Assembly (NCBI RefSeq): GCF_016124105.1
Contig: NZ_JADGMQ010000003.1
Location: forward strand, 124,001-188,000
From: Aquamicrobium zhengzhouense
GTDB taxonomy: Bacteria > Pseudomonadota > Alphaproteobacteria > Rhizobiales > Rhizobiaceae
DNA: 64,000 nucleotides
Direction of reading: 5' to 3'
Position numbers and translations under genes: made by a program. Position 1 is the stretch's first letter, and each line of letters begins with the position of its first letter. This document shows positions 40,773 through 51,960 of the stretch, piece after piece. Under the pieces are notes generated by a model that worked only from the letters and a program-made list of their open reading frames with translations, did no database searches and was not told the DNA's origin.

Positions 40773-42104
40773 CTATGATCTTTTGTTTGGTGTCTCCATC
40801 CCAGTCGGCGGCGTTCGCGTCAAGTCTTCTGCTTCATATGTGCAGGCATTCCCACTCTTCTGTTGTGTCCCAGGTCGTGATCCACCTGTTTGCCACTGAG
40901 CCAGGCGGGCAAAAAGCGTGGAAGTGCGCAAAAGCGCTGTAAAGCGACCACGCTCTCCATCCTCCGCCGGGCCGCGTACGAGCATTCGCCAGACAATTAT
41001 CGCGAGAAACGCCACGTATACGGCTGTTGAGAAGTGGAAAAGCGCGTGCGGCCCGTACTGCTCCATCGCTGCAGCCGCAGTGAAGGGACCTGCGATGGCT
41101 CCAAACGAGTAGAACAACATCAAGGCTGCGTTCAGCATGACGAACTCATTGGATTCGGCGCGGTCATTGGCGTGGGCAGCCGAGAGCGAATAGAGCGGCA
41201 TGGCGAAACAGCCGAAGACAAAGATGATCGCGAAGTTGAGCATCCTGCTGTCGCCTGCAAGAAATCCAATCGCGGCAGCACTGCCCATGGCGAGTGTGGT
41301 TGTTACCAATATGACCTTCCGCCGGTCGTATCGATCGGACGCATAGCCAAGAGGATACTGGATCAGCGCGCCACCTATGATCGACATGCTGACGAAGGTT
41401 GCGACATCGGCGACCGACATGCCGATATTTTGTGCGTATATGGGCGACAGAGTCCGGAATGCACTATTGGTCATGCCAACCGCCACGCAGCCCAGCGCAG
41501 CGAGCGGCGATATCGTCCATGCGCGTTTCAAATCCAGTTTGATGTCTGGTGGGGCCGCAGGATTTGATCTGTCTCCCAACGAGACCGGTACCAGCGACAT
41601 GGTGATCATGATCGCCATTACCGCGAAGATGGTGAAGCCCTCGGTCCCGAAGAACGGTATAAGGAACTGCGCACCGGTGACCGCACCCAGGTCAACGATG
41701 CGATAGACGGCGAGAACCCGTGCTCGGTCGGAATTTGCGACACCTGAATTCAACCAGGCCTCTACGACCGTGAATAAGCCAGCAAAGCAAAATCCGGACA
41801 CGAAACGTGCGCCGATCCAGGTGAACTCGTCGACCGAGATGATCATGACCAGCGTCGCGCATGCGGCGACGGCCGCCAGCGCGGAAAAGCAGCGAATATG
41901 TCCGACCGAACGTATCAGGCGGACGATTATCAGGCAGCCGATGAGAAAGCCGGCGAAATACGCTGTCCCCATAAAGCCGATGGAGGCGGGGGGGAAGCCC
42001 TCCTGAACACCGCGCAGCGCAATCAGCGTCCCCTGCAGCCCATTTCCACCCAGCAGGATACCGGCCGCGAGCAAGATCGGAATGAGGGGCCGGAGGCTGT
42101 GCAT
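40773..42104 (-). CDS. Major facilitator superfamily transporter
   Basis: A 443-residue carrier with about twelve hydrophobic helices; the ATG at 42104 fits better than an upstream TTG. Helix 2-3 carries a weak A-motif; the later YASDRYDRRKVIL is the stronger one. It resembles the YcaD-type MFS (sugar phosphate/unknown efflux). A basic, Thr/Pro-rich C-terminal tail follows the last helix. The substrate is unknown. It probably shares a transcript with rnd. Confidence 0.8.
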   Translation of the reverse strand: MHSLRPLIPILLAAGILLGGNGLQGTLIALRGVQEGFPPASIGFMGTAYFAGFLIGCLIIVRLIRSVGHIRCFSALAAVAACATLVMIISVDEFTWIGARFVSGFCFAGLFTVVEAWLNSGVANSDRARVLAVYRIVDLGAVTGAQFLIPFFGTEGFTIFAVMAIMITMSLVPVSLGDRSNPAAPPDIKLDLKRAWTISPLAALGCVAVGMTNSAFRTLSPIYAQNIGMSVADVATFVSMSIIGGALIQYPLGYASDRYDRRKVILVTTTLAMGSAAAIGFLAGDSRMLNFAIIFVFGCFAMPLYSLSAAHANDRAESNEFVMLNAALMLFYSFGAIAGPFTAAAAMEQYGPHALFHFSTAVYVAFLAIIVWRMLVRGPAEDGERGRFTALLRTSTLFARLAQWQTGGSRPGTQQKSGNACTYEAEDLTRTPPTGMETPNKRS

Positions 42105-42377
42105 GAACTGACTTTCGTTCAAATCGCGAGCTGCCTACTCCTACGACGCGCAAGACGCCCGTGCCACTGACACCGGACAAGTGGTCAATGGTCCAGAATC
42201 AGTCAGAGATAAGCAGCACTCGAAAATTGCTTGGGATGAGCCAAGGAATCGCCGGTGGTATCGCCGTATCGGTCTTGTAAAAGGCAGCGTATCCTTGACA
42301 AATAAGGCCTCTCATGCGCTCTACCGCGCAAAAGATGCCGGATTATGTGCCGGCACCCACCATATCCGGAATTTCAC
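42105..42377. promoter_or_regulatory. Divergent region before aspS
   Basis: No gene in 273 bases. A CTTGACA box (TTGACA at 42295-42300) lies about 80 bases before the aspS start and is a plausible -35 element, although the expected -10 position (GCTCTA) is poor. Confidence 0.35.
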
Positions 42378-44174
42378 ATGACCATGCATCGTTACCGCAG
42401 CCACACCTGCGCTCAATTGACCAAAGCCGATGTCGGCCAGACCGTTCGCCTCTCGGGTTGGGTCCATCGGGTGCGTGACCATGGCGGGCTGCTCTTCATC
42501 GACATGCGCGACCACTACGGACTGACGCAGATCGTGGCAGATCCGGATTCGCCTTGCTTCAAGATCGCTGAGACCGTGCGCGGTGAGTGGGTCATCCGCG
42601 TTGATGGTGAAGTCAAGGCGCGAACCCCTGAGACGGTCAACGCCAACCTTCCAACGGGCGAGATCGAGATATTCGCCGTTGATATGGAAGTCCTGTCGGC
42701 TTCGAAGGAACTGCCCCTGCCGGTTTTCGGCGAGCCCGAATATCCGGAAGACATCCGTCTCAAGTACCGCTTTATCGACCTGCGTCGTGAAACGCTGCAC
42801 CGGAACATCGTCAAGCGCACCAAGATCATCACGGCGATGCGCAACGGCATGACGGAGGCCGGCTTCGGCGAATATGCCACCCCGATCCTGACCGCATCGT
42901 CTCCTGAAGGCGCACGCGACTTCCTCGTGCCGAGCCGGATCCATCCGGGCAAGTTCTTCGCACTGCCGCAGGCACCCCAGCAGTACAAGCAACTGCTGAT
43001 GGTGGCTGGCTTCGACCGCTACTTCCAGATCGCGCCGTGCTTCCGCGACGAAGACCCGCGCGCTGACCGCCTGCCGGGCGAATTCTACCAGCTCGACGTC
43101 GAAATGAGCTTCGCCACCCAGGAAGACATCTGGGAGACGATGGAGCCGATCATGACGTCGGTCTTCGAGCAGTTTGCCGACGGCAAGCCGGTCACCAAGA
43201 ACTGGCCGCGCATTCCTTACGACGTTGCCATCCGCAAATACGGCTCCGACAAGCCGGACCTGCGCAACCCGATCATCATGGAAGAAGTTTCGGACCACTT
43301 CCGTGGTTCGGGTTTCAAGGTGTTCGCCAACATCCTCGCCAACGACCCTAAGGCTGAAGTCTGGGCTATCCCAGCCAAGACCGGCGGTTCGCGTGCATTC
43401 TGCGATCGCATGAACTCGTGGGCACAGGGCGAAGGCCAGCCGGGCCTCGGCTACATCTTCTGGCGCAAGGAAGGTGACAAGCTCGAGGGTGCAGGGCCGA
43501 TCGCCAAGAACATTGGTGAAGAGCGCACTGAAGCCATCCGCCAGCAGCTGGGCCTCGGCGATGGCGATGCCTGCTTCTTTGCTGCAGGCGACCCGAAGAA
43601 GTTCGCTTCGTTTGCTGGTGCAGCCCGCACCCGGGCAGGCGAGGAGCTCAACCTCGTTGACCGTGACCGCTTCGAGCTTTGCTGGATCGTCGACTTCCCG
43701 TTCTACGAATGGAACGAAGACGAGAAGAAGATCGACTTCGCGCACAACCCGTTCTCCATGCCGCAGGGTGGCATTGAGGCGTTCGACAGCGCCGACCCGC
43801 TGACGCTGAAGGCGTACCAGTACGACGCAGTTTGCAACGGCTTCGAAATCGCATCGGGCTCGATCCGTAACCAGTCGCCGGATCTGATGGTCAAGGCGTT
43901 TGAAAAGGTCGGCCTCAGCAAGGACGATGTCGAAGAGCGTTTCGGCGGTCTTTACCGCGCGTTCCAGTACGGCGCGCCTCCGCACGGTGGTTGCGCCTTC
44001 GGCATCGACCGTGTGGTCATGCTGCTGGTGGGCGCAAAGAACCTGCGTGAAATCTCGCTGTTCCCGATGAACCAGCAGGCGCAGGATCTTCTGATGAACG
44101 CGCCTGCAGAGGCAACGCCGGCTCAGTTGCGTGAATTGCACCTGCGCACAGCTTTGCCGAAGAAGGAAGACTGA
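42378..44174 (+). CDS. aspS: Aspartyl-tRNA synthetase
   Basis: A 598-residue class II synthetase; the ATG at 42378 has CCGGA upstream. It opens with [20 protein letters not shown], followed by the anticodon OB fold ([19 protein letters not shown]). The catalytic core includes motif 2 ([19 protein letters not shown]), a GAD insert (residues about 300-420) and motif 3 ([11 protein letters not shown]). It charges tRNA-Asp. A strong terminator follows. Confidence 0.96.
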   Translation: MTMHRYRSHTCAQLTKADVGQTVRLSGWVHRVRDHGGLLFIDMRDHYGLTQIVADPDSPCFKIAETVRGEWVIRVDGEVKARTPETVNANLPTGEIEIFAVDMEVLSASKELPLPVFGEPEYPEDIRLKYRFIDLRRETLHRNIVKRTKIITAMRNGMTEAGFGEYATPILTASSPEGARDFLVPSRIHPGKFFALPQAPQQYKQLLMVAGFDRYFQIAPCFRDEDPRADRLPGEFYQLDVEMSFATQEDIWETMEPIMTSVFEQFADGKPVTKNWPRIPYDVAIRKYGSDKPDLRNPIIMEEVSDHFRGSGFKVFANILANDPKAEVWAIPAKTGGSRAFCDRMNSWAQGEGQPGLGYIFWRKEGDKLEGAGPIAKNIGEERTEAIRQQLGLGDGDACFFAAGDPKKFASFAGAARTRAGEELNLVDRDRFELCWIVDFPFYEWNEDEKKIDFAHNPFSMPQGGIEAFDSADPLTLKAYQYDAVCNGFEIASGSIRNQSPDLMVKAFEKVGLSKDDVEERFGGLYRAFQYGAPPHGGCAFGIDRVVMLLVGAKNLREISLFPMNQQAQDLLMNAPAEATPAQLRELHLRTALPKKED

Positions 44175-44222
44175 CCTTCGGCCGGCGGAGCATTGGCTCC
44201 CAGCTTGTGTCAGCTAGAATTG

Positions 44223-44250
44223 AAAATGCCCGGCAGTGCCGGGCATTTTT
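44223..44250 (+). terminator. Terminator after aspS
   Basis: AAAATGCCCGGC pairs with GCCGGGCATTTT (12 bp, 3-base loop) and runs into T. It may also serve the convergent exported-protein gene. Confidence 0.88.
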
Positions 44251-44267
44251 GTTGGAGCGTAAATACG

Positions 44268-45452
44268 TCAGTCGTTCGCAGTTGCGGTCACGTTCAGGGT
44301 CTTGATCAGTCCCTGCGGTGTGCTCATCCCTTCGGCCATGATCAGAGCAAAGGGAACTTCATTGGCTGGCTTTGCCGTGATGCGGATGTTTTTCGGATCA
44401 TCGAGAAACGTCGACACGGCACGCGTGGCAGCGGTGGTGAAGTCTGAGCTTCCCAATTGAGCGACCGCAAACGGCACCGCACCCTTCGCGATAGCAACGA
44501 CATCGCTTTTACTCATGCCCTGCATCTGCGCGACAAGCTCAAGCACCTTGCCGGTCAGCGAGTCATCTGCGAACGAGAGCTCTGCCTGTTTGAAGCTCAT
44601 CTGCTGCATGAGGCCAAGCATAGCCAACCCCTGAGCAGAATTGTCACCTTCCGGGTTCTCCGCAAATGTCTTCTGGATTTCGCGAAGTGATGCAACGAGC
44701 TCGCGTGTGTAGCCTCCCAGGTTGAACGAGAAGCCGAGGGTGCCGGCGTTATCAACCGTGAAATTATTGGCAGTCAGCTCCAACTGGCCATTTTCTGGAT
44801 CCCAGGTGCCGCTTGATTCGATCTTCCCGGTCATACGCTGGTAGCCAAGAGCCTCAATGATAGGCCATTGCTCGCTTCCCTCAGCCATCGAGAGATCCAG
44901 CGAGAAATGATCCACCAAGCCGCGATAGGTCATCGGGCTACCGGGGGAGGCGGGAGTGACGGTTACCGAACTGTCGGTCAAGGCGACGACTTCGGTATCG
45001 CCATTATAGACGCGAATGTCATCGATATGGGCGCGCTCGTAGAAGATGAAGCCGCCATAATTGTCGCGTACATTGTCGTTTGGCAGAAGAATGTCGTTCA
45101 TGCCGATGCCACGGACGCTCAAGGAGAAGTTTTCTTCCCCGTCTACGGAGATGTCGTCCATGCTTATCGAAGCGACGCGATAGCCTTCCGGGTCATCCAC
45201 AATATCCTCAAACGAGATGTTCGATACGCCAAACTCGTCTTCAGCGGTGGCTAGCGTGACGTCTTCGAGAACCGCGTCGTCGCCGCTGATGCGTGCGTTT
45301 TTCCAATTGATGCTGATGCCCTGATCCTCGAACAGGACCTTAAAGCGTTCGAGGGCCGCGTCTACACCCTGTGCCTGAGCACTGGTCAGCGGTGCCATGA
45401 CAATTGCTGCCGACAGGAGCAGCAGGCGAGTTTGGCGGCGGCGATTGTTCAT
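44268..45452 (-). CDS. Exported protein of unknown function
   Basis: A 394-residue protein with a signal peptide (MNNRRRQTRLLLLSAAIVMA, cut near AQAQ-G). The mature part is acidic and beta-rich, with repeated strand patterns (VSNISFEDI, VASISMDDISVDG, HIDDIRVYNGD) and a helical middle (LAMLGLMQQMSFKQAELSFA). It has no enzyme motif and no membrane anchor. It looks like a conserved periplasmic protein, but I do not recognise a characterised family. It is convergent with aspS. Confidence 0.7.
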   Translation of the reverse strand: MNNRRRQTRLLLLSAAIVMAPLTSAQAQGVDAALERFKVLFEDQGISINWKNARISGDDAVLEDVTLATAEDEFGVSNISFEDIVDDPEGYRVASISMDDISVDGEENFSLSVRGIGMNDILLPNDNVRDNYGGFIFYERAHIDDIRVYNGDTEVVALTDSSVTVTPASPGSPMTYRGLVDHFSLDLSMAEGSEQWPIIEALGYQRMTGKIESSGTWDPENGQLELTANNFTVDNAGTLGFSFNLGGYTRELVASLREIQKTFAENPEGDNSAQGLAMLGLMQQMSFKQAELSFADDSLTGKVLELVAQMQGMSKSDVVAIAKGAVPFAVAQLGSSDFTTAATRAVSTFLDDPKNIRITAKPANEVPFALIMAEGMSTPQGLIKTLNVTATAND

Positions 45453-45667
45453 GGGTTCTTCCCTTCGACGTGAACAGACTTGGATCGGGCTTTCTATGCA
45501 GCGCTGCGAAGTCGCAATAGTGCCCAGAGAATTGACGTAAAGTCATTGAATGGCAATTCGGTTGTGAACTCTCGATGAACGGTGGAAAAATCGCCGGACT
45601 GCCTGTGCTTTGCGCTCTCGGGGCTGTTTCGCTTGCCGCGAATCAGCGTGTCGGATAACCCAACCCT

Positions 45668-47950
45668 ATGGGAAAAAGCATAGTTCCGTCGGGCTCCGGC
45701 GGTGATGATCACATCGAGTCGGTCGATCTGAAGCAGGCGCTCGAAGAGCGTTACCTTGCCTATGCGCTGTCGACCATCATGCATCGAGCACTGCCGGATG
45801 TGCGAGACGGTCTGAAGCCGGTTCATCGACGCATCATGCACTCGATGCGTCTGTTGCGTCTCAATCCCGATCAGGGGTTTGCAAAATGCGCCCGCATCGT
45901 GGGCGAGGTGATGGGTAAATTCCATCCCCATGGCGACCAGTCGATCTACGACGCGCTGGTTCGTCTCGCCCAGTCCTTCTCGATGCGCTACCCGCTCGTG
46001 GACGGACAGGGAAATTTCGGCAATATCGACGGCGATAGCGCTGCGGCGATGCGCTATACCGAAGCGCGGATGACGGACATCGCGACCGAGCTTCTGGCCG
46101 GTATTACCGAGGATGCGGTCGACTTCCGTCCGACCTACAACGAGGAAGACGAAGAACCGGTCGTATTGCCTGGCGCCTTCCCGAACCTGCTTGCCAACGG
46201 ATCATCCGGTATTGCGGTCGGCATGGCGACGTCGATCCCGCCGCACAACGTTGCGGAGCTGTGCAAGGCTGCCCTGCATCTGATCGATCATCCAGACGCC
46301 GAAGTCGAAGATCTCATCACGAGCGTGCCGCATGAGGACCCGGATGAGAATATGGTCCGTGGGCCTGACTTCCCGACCGGCGGCGTCATCGTCGATTCGC
46401 ACGCGTCGATCCTTGAGGCTTACAAGACGGGCCGTGGATCGTTCCGTGTTCGCTCGAAATGGGCCGTCGAAGATCAGGGCCGTGGGACTTACCATATCGT
46501 CGTCACGGAAATCCCATACGGGGTCCAGAAGTCACGCCTGATCGAGAAGATCGCCGAACTTCTGATTGCGCGGCGTCTGCCTCTGCTGGAAGACATCCGG
46601 GATGAAAGCGCAGAGGATGTACGCGTCGTTCTGGTGCCCAAGAGCCGCACGGTTGATCCAGAGATCCTGATGGAATCCCTGTTCAAGCTGACGGAGCTCG
46701 AAGCGCGCTTCCCCTTGAACATGAACGTACTGTCGCGCGGCAAGGTGCCGGGCGTCTTGTCGCTCAAGCAGGTGCTGCGGGAGTGGCTGGACCACCGCAA
46801 GGAAGTGCTGGTCCGTCGCTCCAATCACCGCCTCAATGAAATCGTCCGGCGGCTTGAGATCCTTGGCGGCTTCCTCATCGCCTATCTCAATCTCGATGAG
46901 GTGATCCAGATCATCCGCGAGGAAGATGAGCCCAAGCCAGTCATGATGGCCCGCTGGGACCTGACGGATTTGCAGGCCGAGTCGATCCTCAACATGCGCC
47001 TGCGTTCTTTGCGCAAGCTTGAGGAGTTCGAAATCCGCAAGGAGTTCGACGTGCTGTCTGAAGAAAAGGCGCAGATCGAGGCTTTGCTGGCGTCCGAGCA
47101 GAAGCAGTGGAAGACCATCCGCTGGGAGGTCGACAAGCTGCGCGATCGCTTTAGCTCCACGACCGAACTCGGGCGTCGTCGTACTCAGTTTGCCGATGCT
47201 CCGGAACACGATCTTGAGGATATTCAGCAGGCGATGATCGAGCGTGAGCCGATCACCGTAGTGGTTTCGGAAAAGGGCTGGCTGCGCGCACTGAAGGGCC
47301 ATCTGGCGGATTATTCCACGCTCAGTTTCAAGGAGGGTGACAGCCTGATGCTCGCCTTCCACGCGCAGACGACTGACAAGATCCTTTTCCTGACGACTGG
47401 TGGAAAGTTTTTCACCATTGGAGCCGACCGGTTGCCAGGCGGCCGCGGTCACGGCGAGCCGATCCGTATTATGGTCGACATGGAGAACGATCAGGCGATC
47501 GTTACCGCTTTCGTCCACGACCCCTCGCGCAAGCTCCTTCTGGCCTCCTATGCCGGCAACGGTTTCGTTATCCCCGAAGCCGACGTCATCGCGAATACGC
47601 GCAAGGGGCGTCAGGTGGTCAACGTGAAGGCACCGGACGAGGCGAAGTTCTGTGTTCCGGTCGTTGGCGACCACGTGGCTGTCGTCGGTGAAAACCGGAA
47701 GCTCCTTGTCTTCCCGCTTTCGGAAGTCCCGGAGATGGGGCGCGGCAAGGGCGTGCGCCTCCAGCGCTACAAAGATGGTGGCATCTGCGATATCAAGACC
47801 TTCGCTCTGGAAGAAGGTTTGACATGGCAGGATTCTGCCGAGCGGACATTCACCCGAAACAAGGAAGAACTGGTCGAGTGGATGGCAGCGCGCGCGTCAG
47901 CCGGCCGCATGGTGCCAAAGGGCTTCCCGCGCACCGGCAAGTTCGGTTGA
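45668..47950 (+). CDS. parC: DNA topoisomerase IV subunit A
   Basis: A 760-residue type IIA topoisomerase subunit that unlinks daughter chromosomes together with ParE. The N-terminal segment [20 protein letters not shown], then LKPVHRRI is typical. The catalytic tyrosine is in [11 protein letters not shown], after [11 protein letters not shown]. The C-terminal beta-pinwheel carries [11 protein letters not shown]- and [12 protein letters not shown]-type repeats. The length fits ParC rather than GyrA. Confidence 0.93.
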   Translation: MGKSIVPSGSGGDDHIESVDLKQALEERYLAYALSTIMHRALPDVRDGLKPVHRRIMHSMRLLRLNPDQGFAKCARIVGEVMGKFHPHGDQSIYDALVRLAQSFSMRYPLVDGQGNFGNIDGDSAAAMRYTEARMTDIATELLAGITEDAVDFRPTYNEEDEEPVVLPGAFPNLLANGSSGIAVGMATSIPPHNVAELCKAALHLIDHPDAEVEDLITSVPHEDPDENMVRGPDFPTGGVIVDSHASILEAYKTGRGSFRVRSKWAVEDQGRGTYHIVVTEIPYGVQKSRLIEKIAELLIARRLPLLEDIRDESAEDVRVVLVPKSRTVDPEILMESLFKLTELEARFPLNMNVLSRGKVPGVLSLKQVLREWLDHRKEVLVRRSNHRLNEIVRRLEILGGFLIAYLNLDEVIQIIREEDEPKPVMMARWDLTDLQAESILNMRLRSLRKLEEFEIRKEFDVLSEEKAQIEALLASEQKQWKTIRWEVDKLRDRFSSTTELGRRRTQFADAPEHDLEDIQQAMIEREPITVVVSEKGWLRALKGHLADYSTLSFKEGDSLMLAFHAQTTDKILFLTTGGKFFTIGADRLPGGRGHGEPIRIMVDMENDQAIVTAFVHDPSRKLLLASYAGNGFVIPEADVIANTRKGRQVVNVKAPDEAKFCVPVVGDHVAVVGENRKLLVFPLSEVPEMGRGKGVRLQRYKDGGICDIKTFALEEGLTWQDSAERTFTRNKEELVEWMAARASAGRMVPKGFPRTGKFG

Positions 47951-48097
47951 TCAGCTAGTCTCGTCGCCTGAGAACGCGCCCTGCGACCATTCGCGGGGCG
48001 TTGCAAGTGCCTCTCCTGTGAATTGCGCCTCGCGAGAGGCCCAAGGAGTGGTGGTGAGTGCTATGCCTGTCATGGCGCAACAAACGGAGGTTTCTGG

Positions 48098-49612
48098 ATG
48101 ACTGTCGGCATCGATCTTGGAAAGGGCGCGAGCGGCGCGTCCGCGAAGGTCGATCTGGAGGAATTGCTTGCCACGCGATTGCTGGTCCAGGGCAACTCCG
48201 GTTCCGGCAAGTCTCACCTTCTGCGCCGCCTGCTGGAGCAATCTGCGCCTTGGGTGCAACAGTGCATCGTTGACCCGGAAGGTGATTTCGTCACCCTGGC
48301 CGACAAGTACGGGCATCTGGTGGTAGATGCGCAGCGGACCGAGCAGGAACTGACGCGCATCGCCGGTCGCATTCGCCAGCATCGCGTCTCGGTCGTCCTG
48401 AATCTCGAAGGCCTCGATGCCGAGCAGCAAATGCGTGCCGCGGCGGCGTTTCTAGGCGGAATGTTCGATGCGGAACGGGAGTTCTGGTACCCGGTCCTGG
48501 TCGTTGTTGATGAGGCGCAGCTATTTGCGCCCGCTGCCGGTGGAGACGTATCCGACGAGGCGCGAAAACTTTCCCTCGGCGCAATGACGAACCTCATGTG
48601 CCGGGGAAGAAAGCGCGGACTTGCCGGGGTGATCGCGACACAGCGCCTCGCCAAGCTCGCAAAGAACGTTGCGGCCGAGGCTTCGAACTTCCTGATGGGA
48701 CGAACCTTCCTCGACATCGATATGGCGCGTGCGGCCGATCTCCTTGGCATGGACAAACGTCAGGCTGAACAGTTCCGTGATCTGGAACGCGGACGATTTG
48801 TCGGGCTTGGACCAGCTATTGCGAGGCGCCCGGTGCCTATTGCCATTGGTCCGGTGGAAACATCAGCGCGGTCGGTCAGCCCGAAGCTTATGCCACTGCC
48901 GGACACGGCGCCTGAAGATGCGGCCGAGTTGATTTTCAAGATCGATCCGGAAGAGGAGCGGCGTATCATTCGTCGTCCGCCGCCACCGCCTCCTGCGCCC
49001 ACGGCCGAAATTCTGGAGCGGCTGACGAGACAGCGAGCCGAACCCATCGCGCCAGAGCCGCCGCCGAGCCTTTTCCCGGAGATAGATCAAGCCGAGCGGG
49101 AAGCCGCACTCGCCGCCGTTCTGCGTGAAATCGTTGATGATCCCGATGCAGGTTTCCGCTCAGTGGCCGTGTTGTATCAGGATTTCCTCGTTCGTTGCCG
49201 CATTCATCGGGTTCCAGGTGTCGCGCCTGATCTCAATAATTTCAAACGGCGGTTGGCGATTGCTCGCGCCGGTGTTGATGAGGAAACCGCCGAGAGCGAA
49301 AGCTGGGCGCAGGCGGTTCAGATGGCTGATACGCTTACGGACGACATCCGTGGCGTATTCCTGGTTGTTGCGCAGGCGGCCCTGTCCGGTTCGCCGTGCC
49401 CCTCGGATGCGACTTTGGCCCGCGCTTACGGCACGCACTCGCCATCGCGCGCCCGACGGCTTCTGACTTATTTTGAAGAACGTGGATTGCTAGTCCTGAG
49501 GACAGACTTTCACGGCATGCGGATCGCTGTGTTTCCTGAGCTCTCCGCAGAGACTGCGCCGGGCGACCCCAATGCGCCCGACGAGCTGGAGAGCAGGGAC
49601 GCTGCCGAATAA
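48098..49612 (+). CDS. HerA/DUF87-type ATPase
   Basis: A 504-residue protein; the ATG at 48098 has GGAGG upstream. Walker A is GNSGSGKSHLLRRLLEQ and Walker B is VLVVVDEAQLFAP; CRGRKRGLAGVIATQR is the sensor region. The middle contains a Pro-run linker (RRPPPPPPAPTAE), and the C-terminus looks like a winged-helix module (YGTHSPSRARRLLTYFEERG). HerA-FtsK ATPases pump DNA or act with nucleases; members beside parC are common in related genomes but uncharacterised. No nuclease partner is next to it. Confidence 0.75.
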   Translation: MTVGIDLGKGASGASAKVDLEELLATRLLVQGNSGSGKSHLLRRLLEQSAPWVQQCIVDPEGDFVTLADKYGHLVVDAQRTEQELTRIAGRIRQHRVSVVLNLEGLDAEQQMRAAAAFLGGMFDAEREFWYPVLVVVDEAQLFAPAAGGDVSDEARKLSLGAMTNLMCRGRKRGLAGVIATQRLAKLAKNVAAEASNFLMGRTFLDIDMARAADLLGMDKRQAEQFRDLERGRFVGLGPAIARRPVPIAIGPVETSARSVSPKLMPLPDTAPEDAAELIFKIDPEEERRIIRRPPPPPPAPTAEILERLTRQRAEPIAPEPPPSLFPEIDQAEREAALAAVLREIVDDPDAGFRSVAVLYQDFLVRCRIHRVPGVAPDLNNFKRRLAIARAGVDEETAESESWAQAVQMADTLTDDIRGVFLVVAQAALSGSPCPSDATLARAYGTHSPSRARRLLTYFEERGLLVLRTDFHGMRIAVFPELSAETAPGDPNAPDELESRDAAE

Positions 49613-50494
49613 TCAGGCAGCGAGCCGGCGCTTGCGGCTTTTCTTCAGTTGCCAAACGGCATGGATCAGTAGCGTCACGATCAGGATAGCCCCGCCGAAC
49701 AGGCTCTGGTTCGATGGGACTTCGGCAAAAATGTACCAGACCCAGATCGGGGCGAGGACCGTTTCAAGGAGGTAGAACATCGCCACCTCCGGGCCGCTGA
49801 TGTATTTGGGCCCGGTTGCCAGCAGGAAAAATGCAATTGGGATCACGACCAAGCCGTCGAAGATGATCCACCACGGAGCCTCTACATTGAGGCCGTTGCT
49901 CGCTACCATGGTACCGCCAACCAGTATTGGCGCGATGACGGCAATCAGTGGCGTAAAGCCCATATCGCGACCACTGGCGCGAGAGATGACAATGGCCGTC
50001 GCGATCGAGATGGCTGCTCCCAGAGCCAGAAGATCACCGAACCATCCGCCGGAACTCAGTCCGTCCTGCACGATGATGGCAATTGCCAGGATCATGACGC
50101 CCATCGCCAGAAGCGTTTGTGGGCGTGGTACCTCCCGCAGGAACACCCATGACAGCACGGTGGAGAATACGGTGCTGAACGCGACGATGAAAACGAGATT
50201 GGCGGTGGAAGTGTAGAACACCGCGCTCATGAAGCAGATTGACGTAACACCGTAGCACGCAACTACGGCGAGGCCGGCCTTGCCTGGGATCAATGGCGGC
50301 ACATCCCGTGAGATAGCTCGCCAAACGAGCCACGCGATCAATGCAGCAACCAGTGTGGAGGAGCCACGGAGCAGCAAGATCGACCAGACGTCACCACCAG
50401 CAAGTTTGATAAGCGGGATGTCGAAGGCGAGTGTCACGCCGCCAATGGCTGTCAGGATCAGCCCTTTCGTATGTGGCGACATGGTTTGAGACAT
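49613..50494 (-). CDS. EamA/DMT-family transporter
   Basis: A 293-residue membrane protein with ten hydrophobic helices in two EamA repeats (AFDIPLIKLAGGDVWSILLL and GDLLALGAAISIATAIVIS). The ATG at 50494 follows CAGGAG. Members export or import amino acids and metabolites; the substrate is not evident. A basic tail (LKKSRKRRLAA) follows the last helix. Its stop abuts the stop of the HerA-like gene. Confidence 0.85.
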   Translation of the reverse strand: MSQTMSPHTKGLILTAIGGVTLAFDIPLIKLAGGDVWSILLLRGSSTLVAALIAWLVWRAISRDVPPLIPGKAGLAVVACYGVTSICFMSAVFYTSTANLVFIVAFSTVFSTVLSWVFLREVPRPQTLLAMGVMILAIAIIVQDGLSSGGWFGDLLALGAAISIATAIVISRASGRDMGFTPLIAVIAPILVGGTMVASNGLNVEAPWWIIFDGLVVIPIAFFLLATGPKYISGPEVAMFYLLETVLAPIWVWYIFAEVPSNQSLFGGAILIVTLLIHAVWQLKKSRKRRLAA

Positions 50495-50551
50495 ACAAAA
50501 ACTCCTGCGCCGCAACGCGCTATCTATTCGTTTGTGATTCAGGAAAGGGCG

Positions 50552-51313
50552 TCAGCGCGTATTTTCGGGAACGAACCTGTCCCAACCGCGCGGTCCGAGA
50601 TGTTCCTGTGGTTCAAAGCGAACCTTGTACGACATCTTGGGAGAACCGTTCACCCAATAGCCGAGGTAGATGTGAGGAAGTCCCGCAGATCGCGCCCTGT
50701 TGATATGATCAAGGATCATGAACGTGCCAAGCGAGCGATCTTCCATCTCAGGATTATAGAAGGAGTAGACCATCGACAAGCCATCACTCATGCGATCGGT
50801 CAGGGCGACGGCGATCAACTCACCATCACCTTCGCCGGTAATGAAGCTGTCGGGCCCACGGCGGCGATATTCGATGACGGTCGTATCGACGTGGGTATCT
50901 TCGATCATCATGGAATAGTCAAAGACGCTCATGTCGGACATGCCGCCGCTCTTGTGGCGTCGATCCAGGTATGCCCGGAACAGGGAGTATTGCTCGGTGG
51001 ATGTCTCGGGAGCCTTTGCGGTTCCTATCAGGTCGCTGTTGCGCGACAGCACCCGCTTCATATTGCGGGTAGGCTTGAACTCATCAACCAATATGCGGAC
51101 AGAGACGCAGGCTCGGCAGGTCTCGCAGGCCGGGCGGTAGGCAATATTTTGCGAGCGACGAAAACCACCCTGCGTCAGAAGGTCATTCAGTTCCGGCGCA
51201 CGATCACCAAGCAGATGCGTAAACACCTTCCGTTCCTGCTGTCCTTCCAGATATGGGCAGGCGGATGGTGCTGTCAGGAAGAACTGGGGTGATTGTGTTG
51301 TGTGATGCGTCAT
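50552..51313 (-). CDS. bpt: Leucyl-tRNA--protein transferase Bpt (Ate-type)
   Basis: A 253-residue protein; the start at 51313 ([20 protein letters not shown]) fits the family. Cysteine landmarks are [14 protein letters not shown] and [16 protein letters not shown]; the C-terminal [20 protein letters not shown] is diagnostic. It adds leucine to N-terminal Asp or Glu, marking proteins for ClpS/ClpAP degradation. It follows an RDD-family gene on the same strand. Confidence 0.92.
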   Translation of the reverse strand: MTHHTTQSPQFFLTAPSACPYLEGQQERKVFTHLLGDRAPELNDLLTQGGFRRSQNIAYRPACETCRACVSVRILVDEFKPTRNMKRVLSRNSDLIGTAKAPETSTEQYSLFRAYLDRRHKSGGMSDMSVFDYSMMIEDTHVDTTVIEYRRRGPDSFITGEGDGELIAVALTDRMSDGLSMVYSFYNPEMEDRSLGTFMILDHINRARSAGLPHIYLGYWVNGSPKMSYKVRFEPQEHLGPRGWDRFVPENTR

Positions 51314-51414
51314 GGCCTTCGACGGTCGTCCCAACCACGGGTACACCCAGATAAGCTCGTCTGCCGGGCCGAAAAGTCAACCGAAAAAGATTGAACCACG
51401 CTTGCCACTTAGCC

Positions 51415-51882
51415 TCATCGGTCGGTTCGCGTAACCACGGTACCAAGCAGAAGGTCATGCACCGTTCTCTTACGCTCCAGAAAGAGGGTCGCGAGCAGGA
51501 TCAGCGGCGTCAGGACTGCGTTGCCGGCCCAGAACAAAACGGTATGAACGATGGCGAGCATACCATCCACGGGACGGTGATCGAGCCGTTGAAGCCGCAG
51601 GCTCATCATGCGCATTCCTATGGTTGCCTGGCTCGCGCCTCCCATCGTCTTCCAGACGTAGATCAGGGCGACCGCGGGGCAGATGATCGCAAACAGCATC
51701 CAACCGAGGCCAAGCGTCAAAATTCCCAGAAGGAAGACGAAAATCGCAATAGGTATGACAAGCAGGCCAATGATCAGATAGTCGATCAGAAATGCGAATA
51801 CGCGTCGTGAGCGAACGCCATCATAGACACGGATGTCATCCAGGCGGTCGCTAATGATATCACCGTCGTAAGTGCGGCCCAT
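51415..51882 (-). CDS. RDD-family membrane protein
   Basis: A 155-residue protein from the ATG at 51882 (GAGGA upstream). The RDD signature is seen as RRVFAFLIDYLIIGLLVIP; three further hydrophobic segments follow, and TIGMRMMSLRL and RTVHDLLLGTVV are the usual second and third marks. The function of the family is poorly defined, with some links to ion or metabolite transport. It lies between hemB and bpt, all leftward. Confidence 0.88.
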   Translation of the reverse strand: MGRTYDGDIISDRLDDIRVYDGVRSRRVFAFLIDYLIIGLLVIPIAIFVFLLGILTLGLGWMLFAIICPAVALIYVWKTMGGASQATIGMRMMSLRLQRLDHRPVDGMLAIVHTVLFWAGNAVLTPLILLATLFLERKRTVHDLLLGTVVTRTDR

Positions 51883-51960
51883 TGTTTCAGTCCTCATTGT
51901 GCAGGACAGGTGGTAGTTGAGGCCCGCTGATTCAACCGCAAAGCGGTTCTCTTGCTCGCG

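Noticed and set aside
42321-44141. 606-codon open frame on the - strand opposite aspS
   Set aside because: It is a shadow of aspS caused by GC-rich codon use: low-complexity Val/Arg/Asp/Glu content, no ribosome site and no recognisable domain.
46532-47674. 380-codon open frame on the - strand opposite parC
   Set aside because: It lies wholly within a well-conserved topoisomerase gene and has no domain or start signal.
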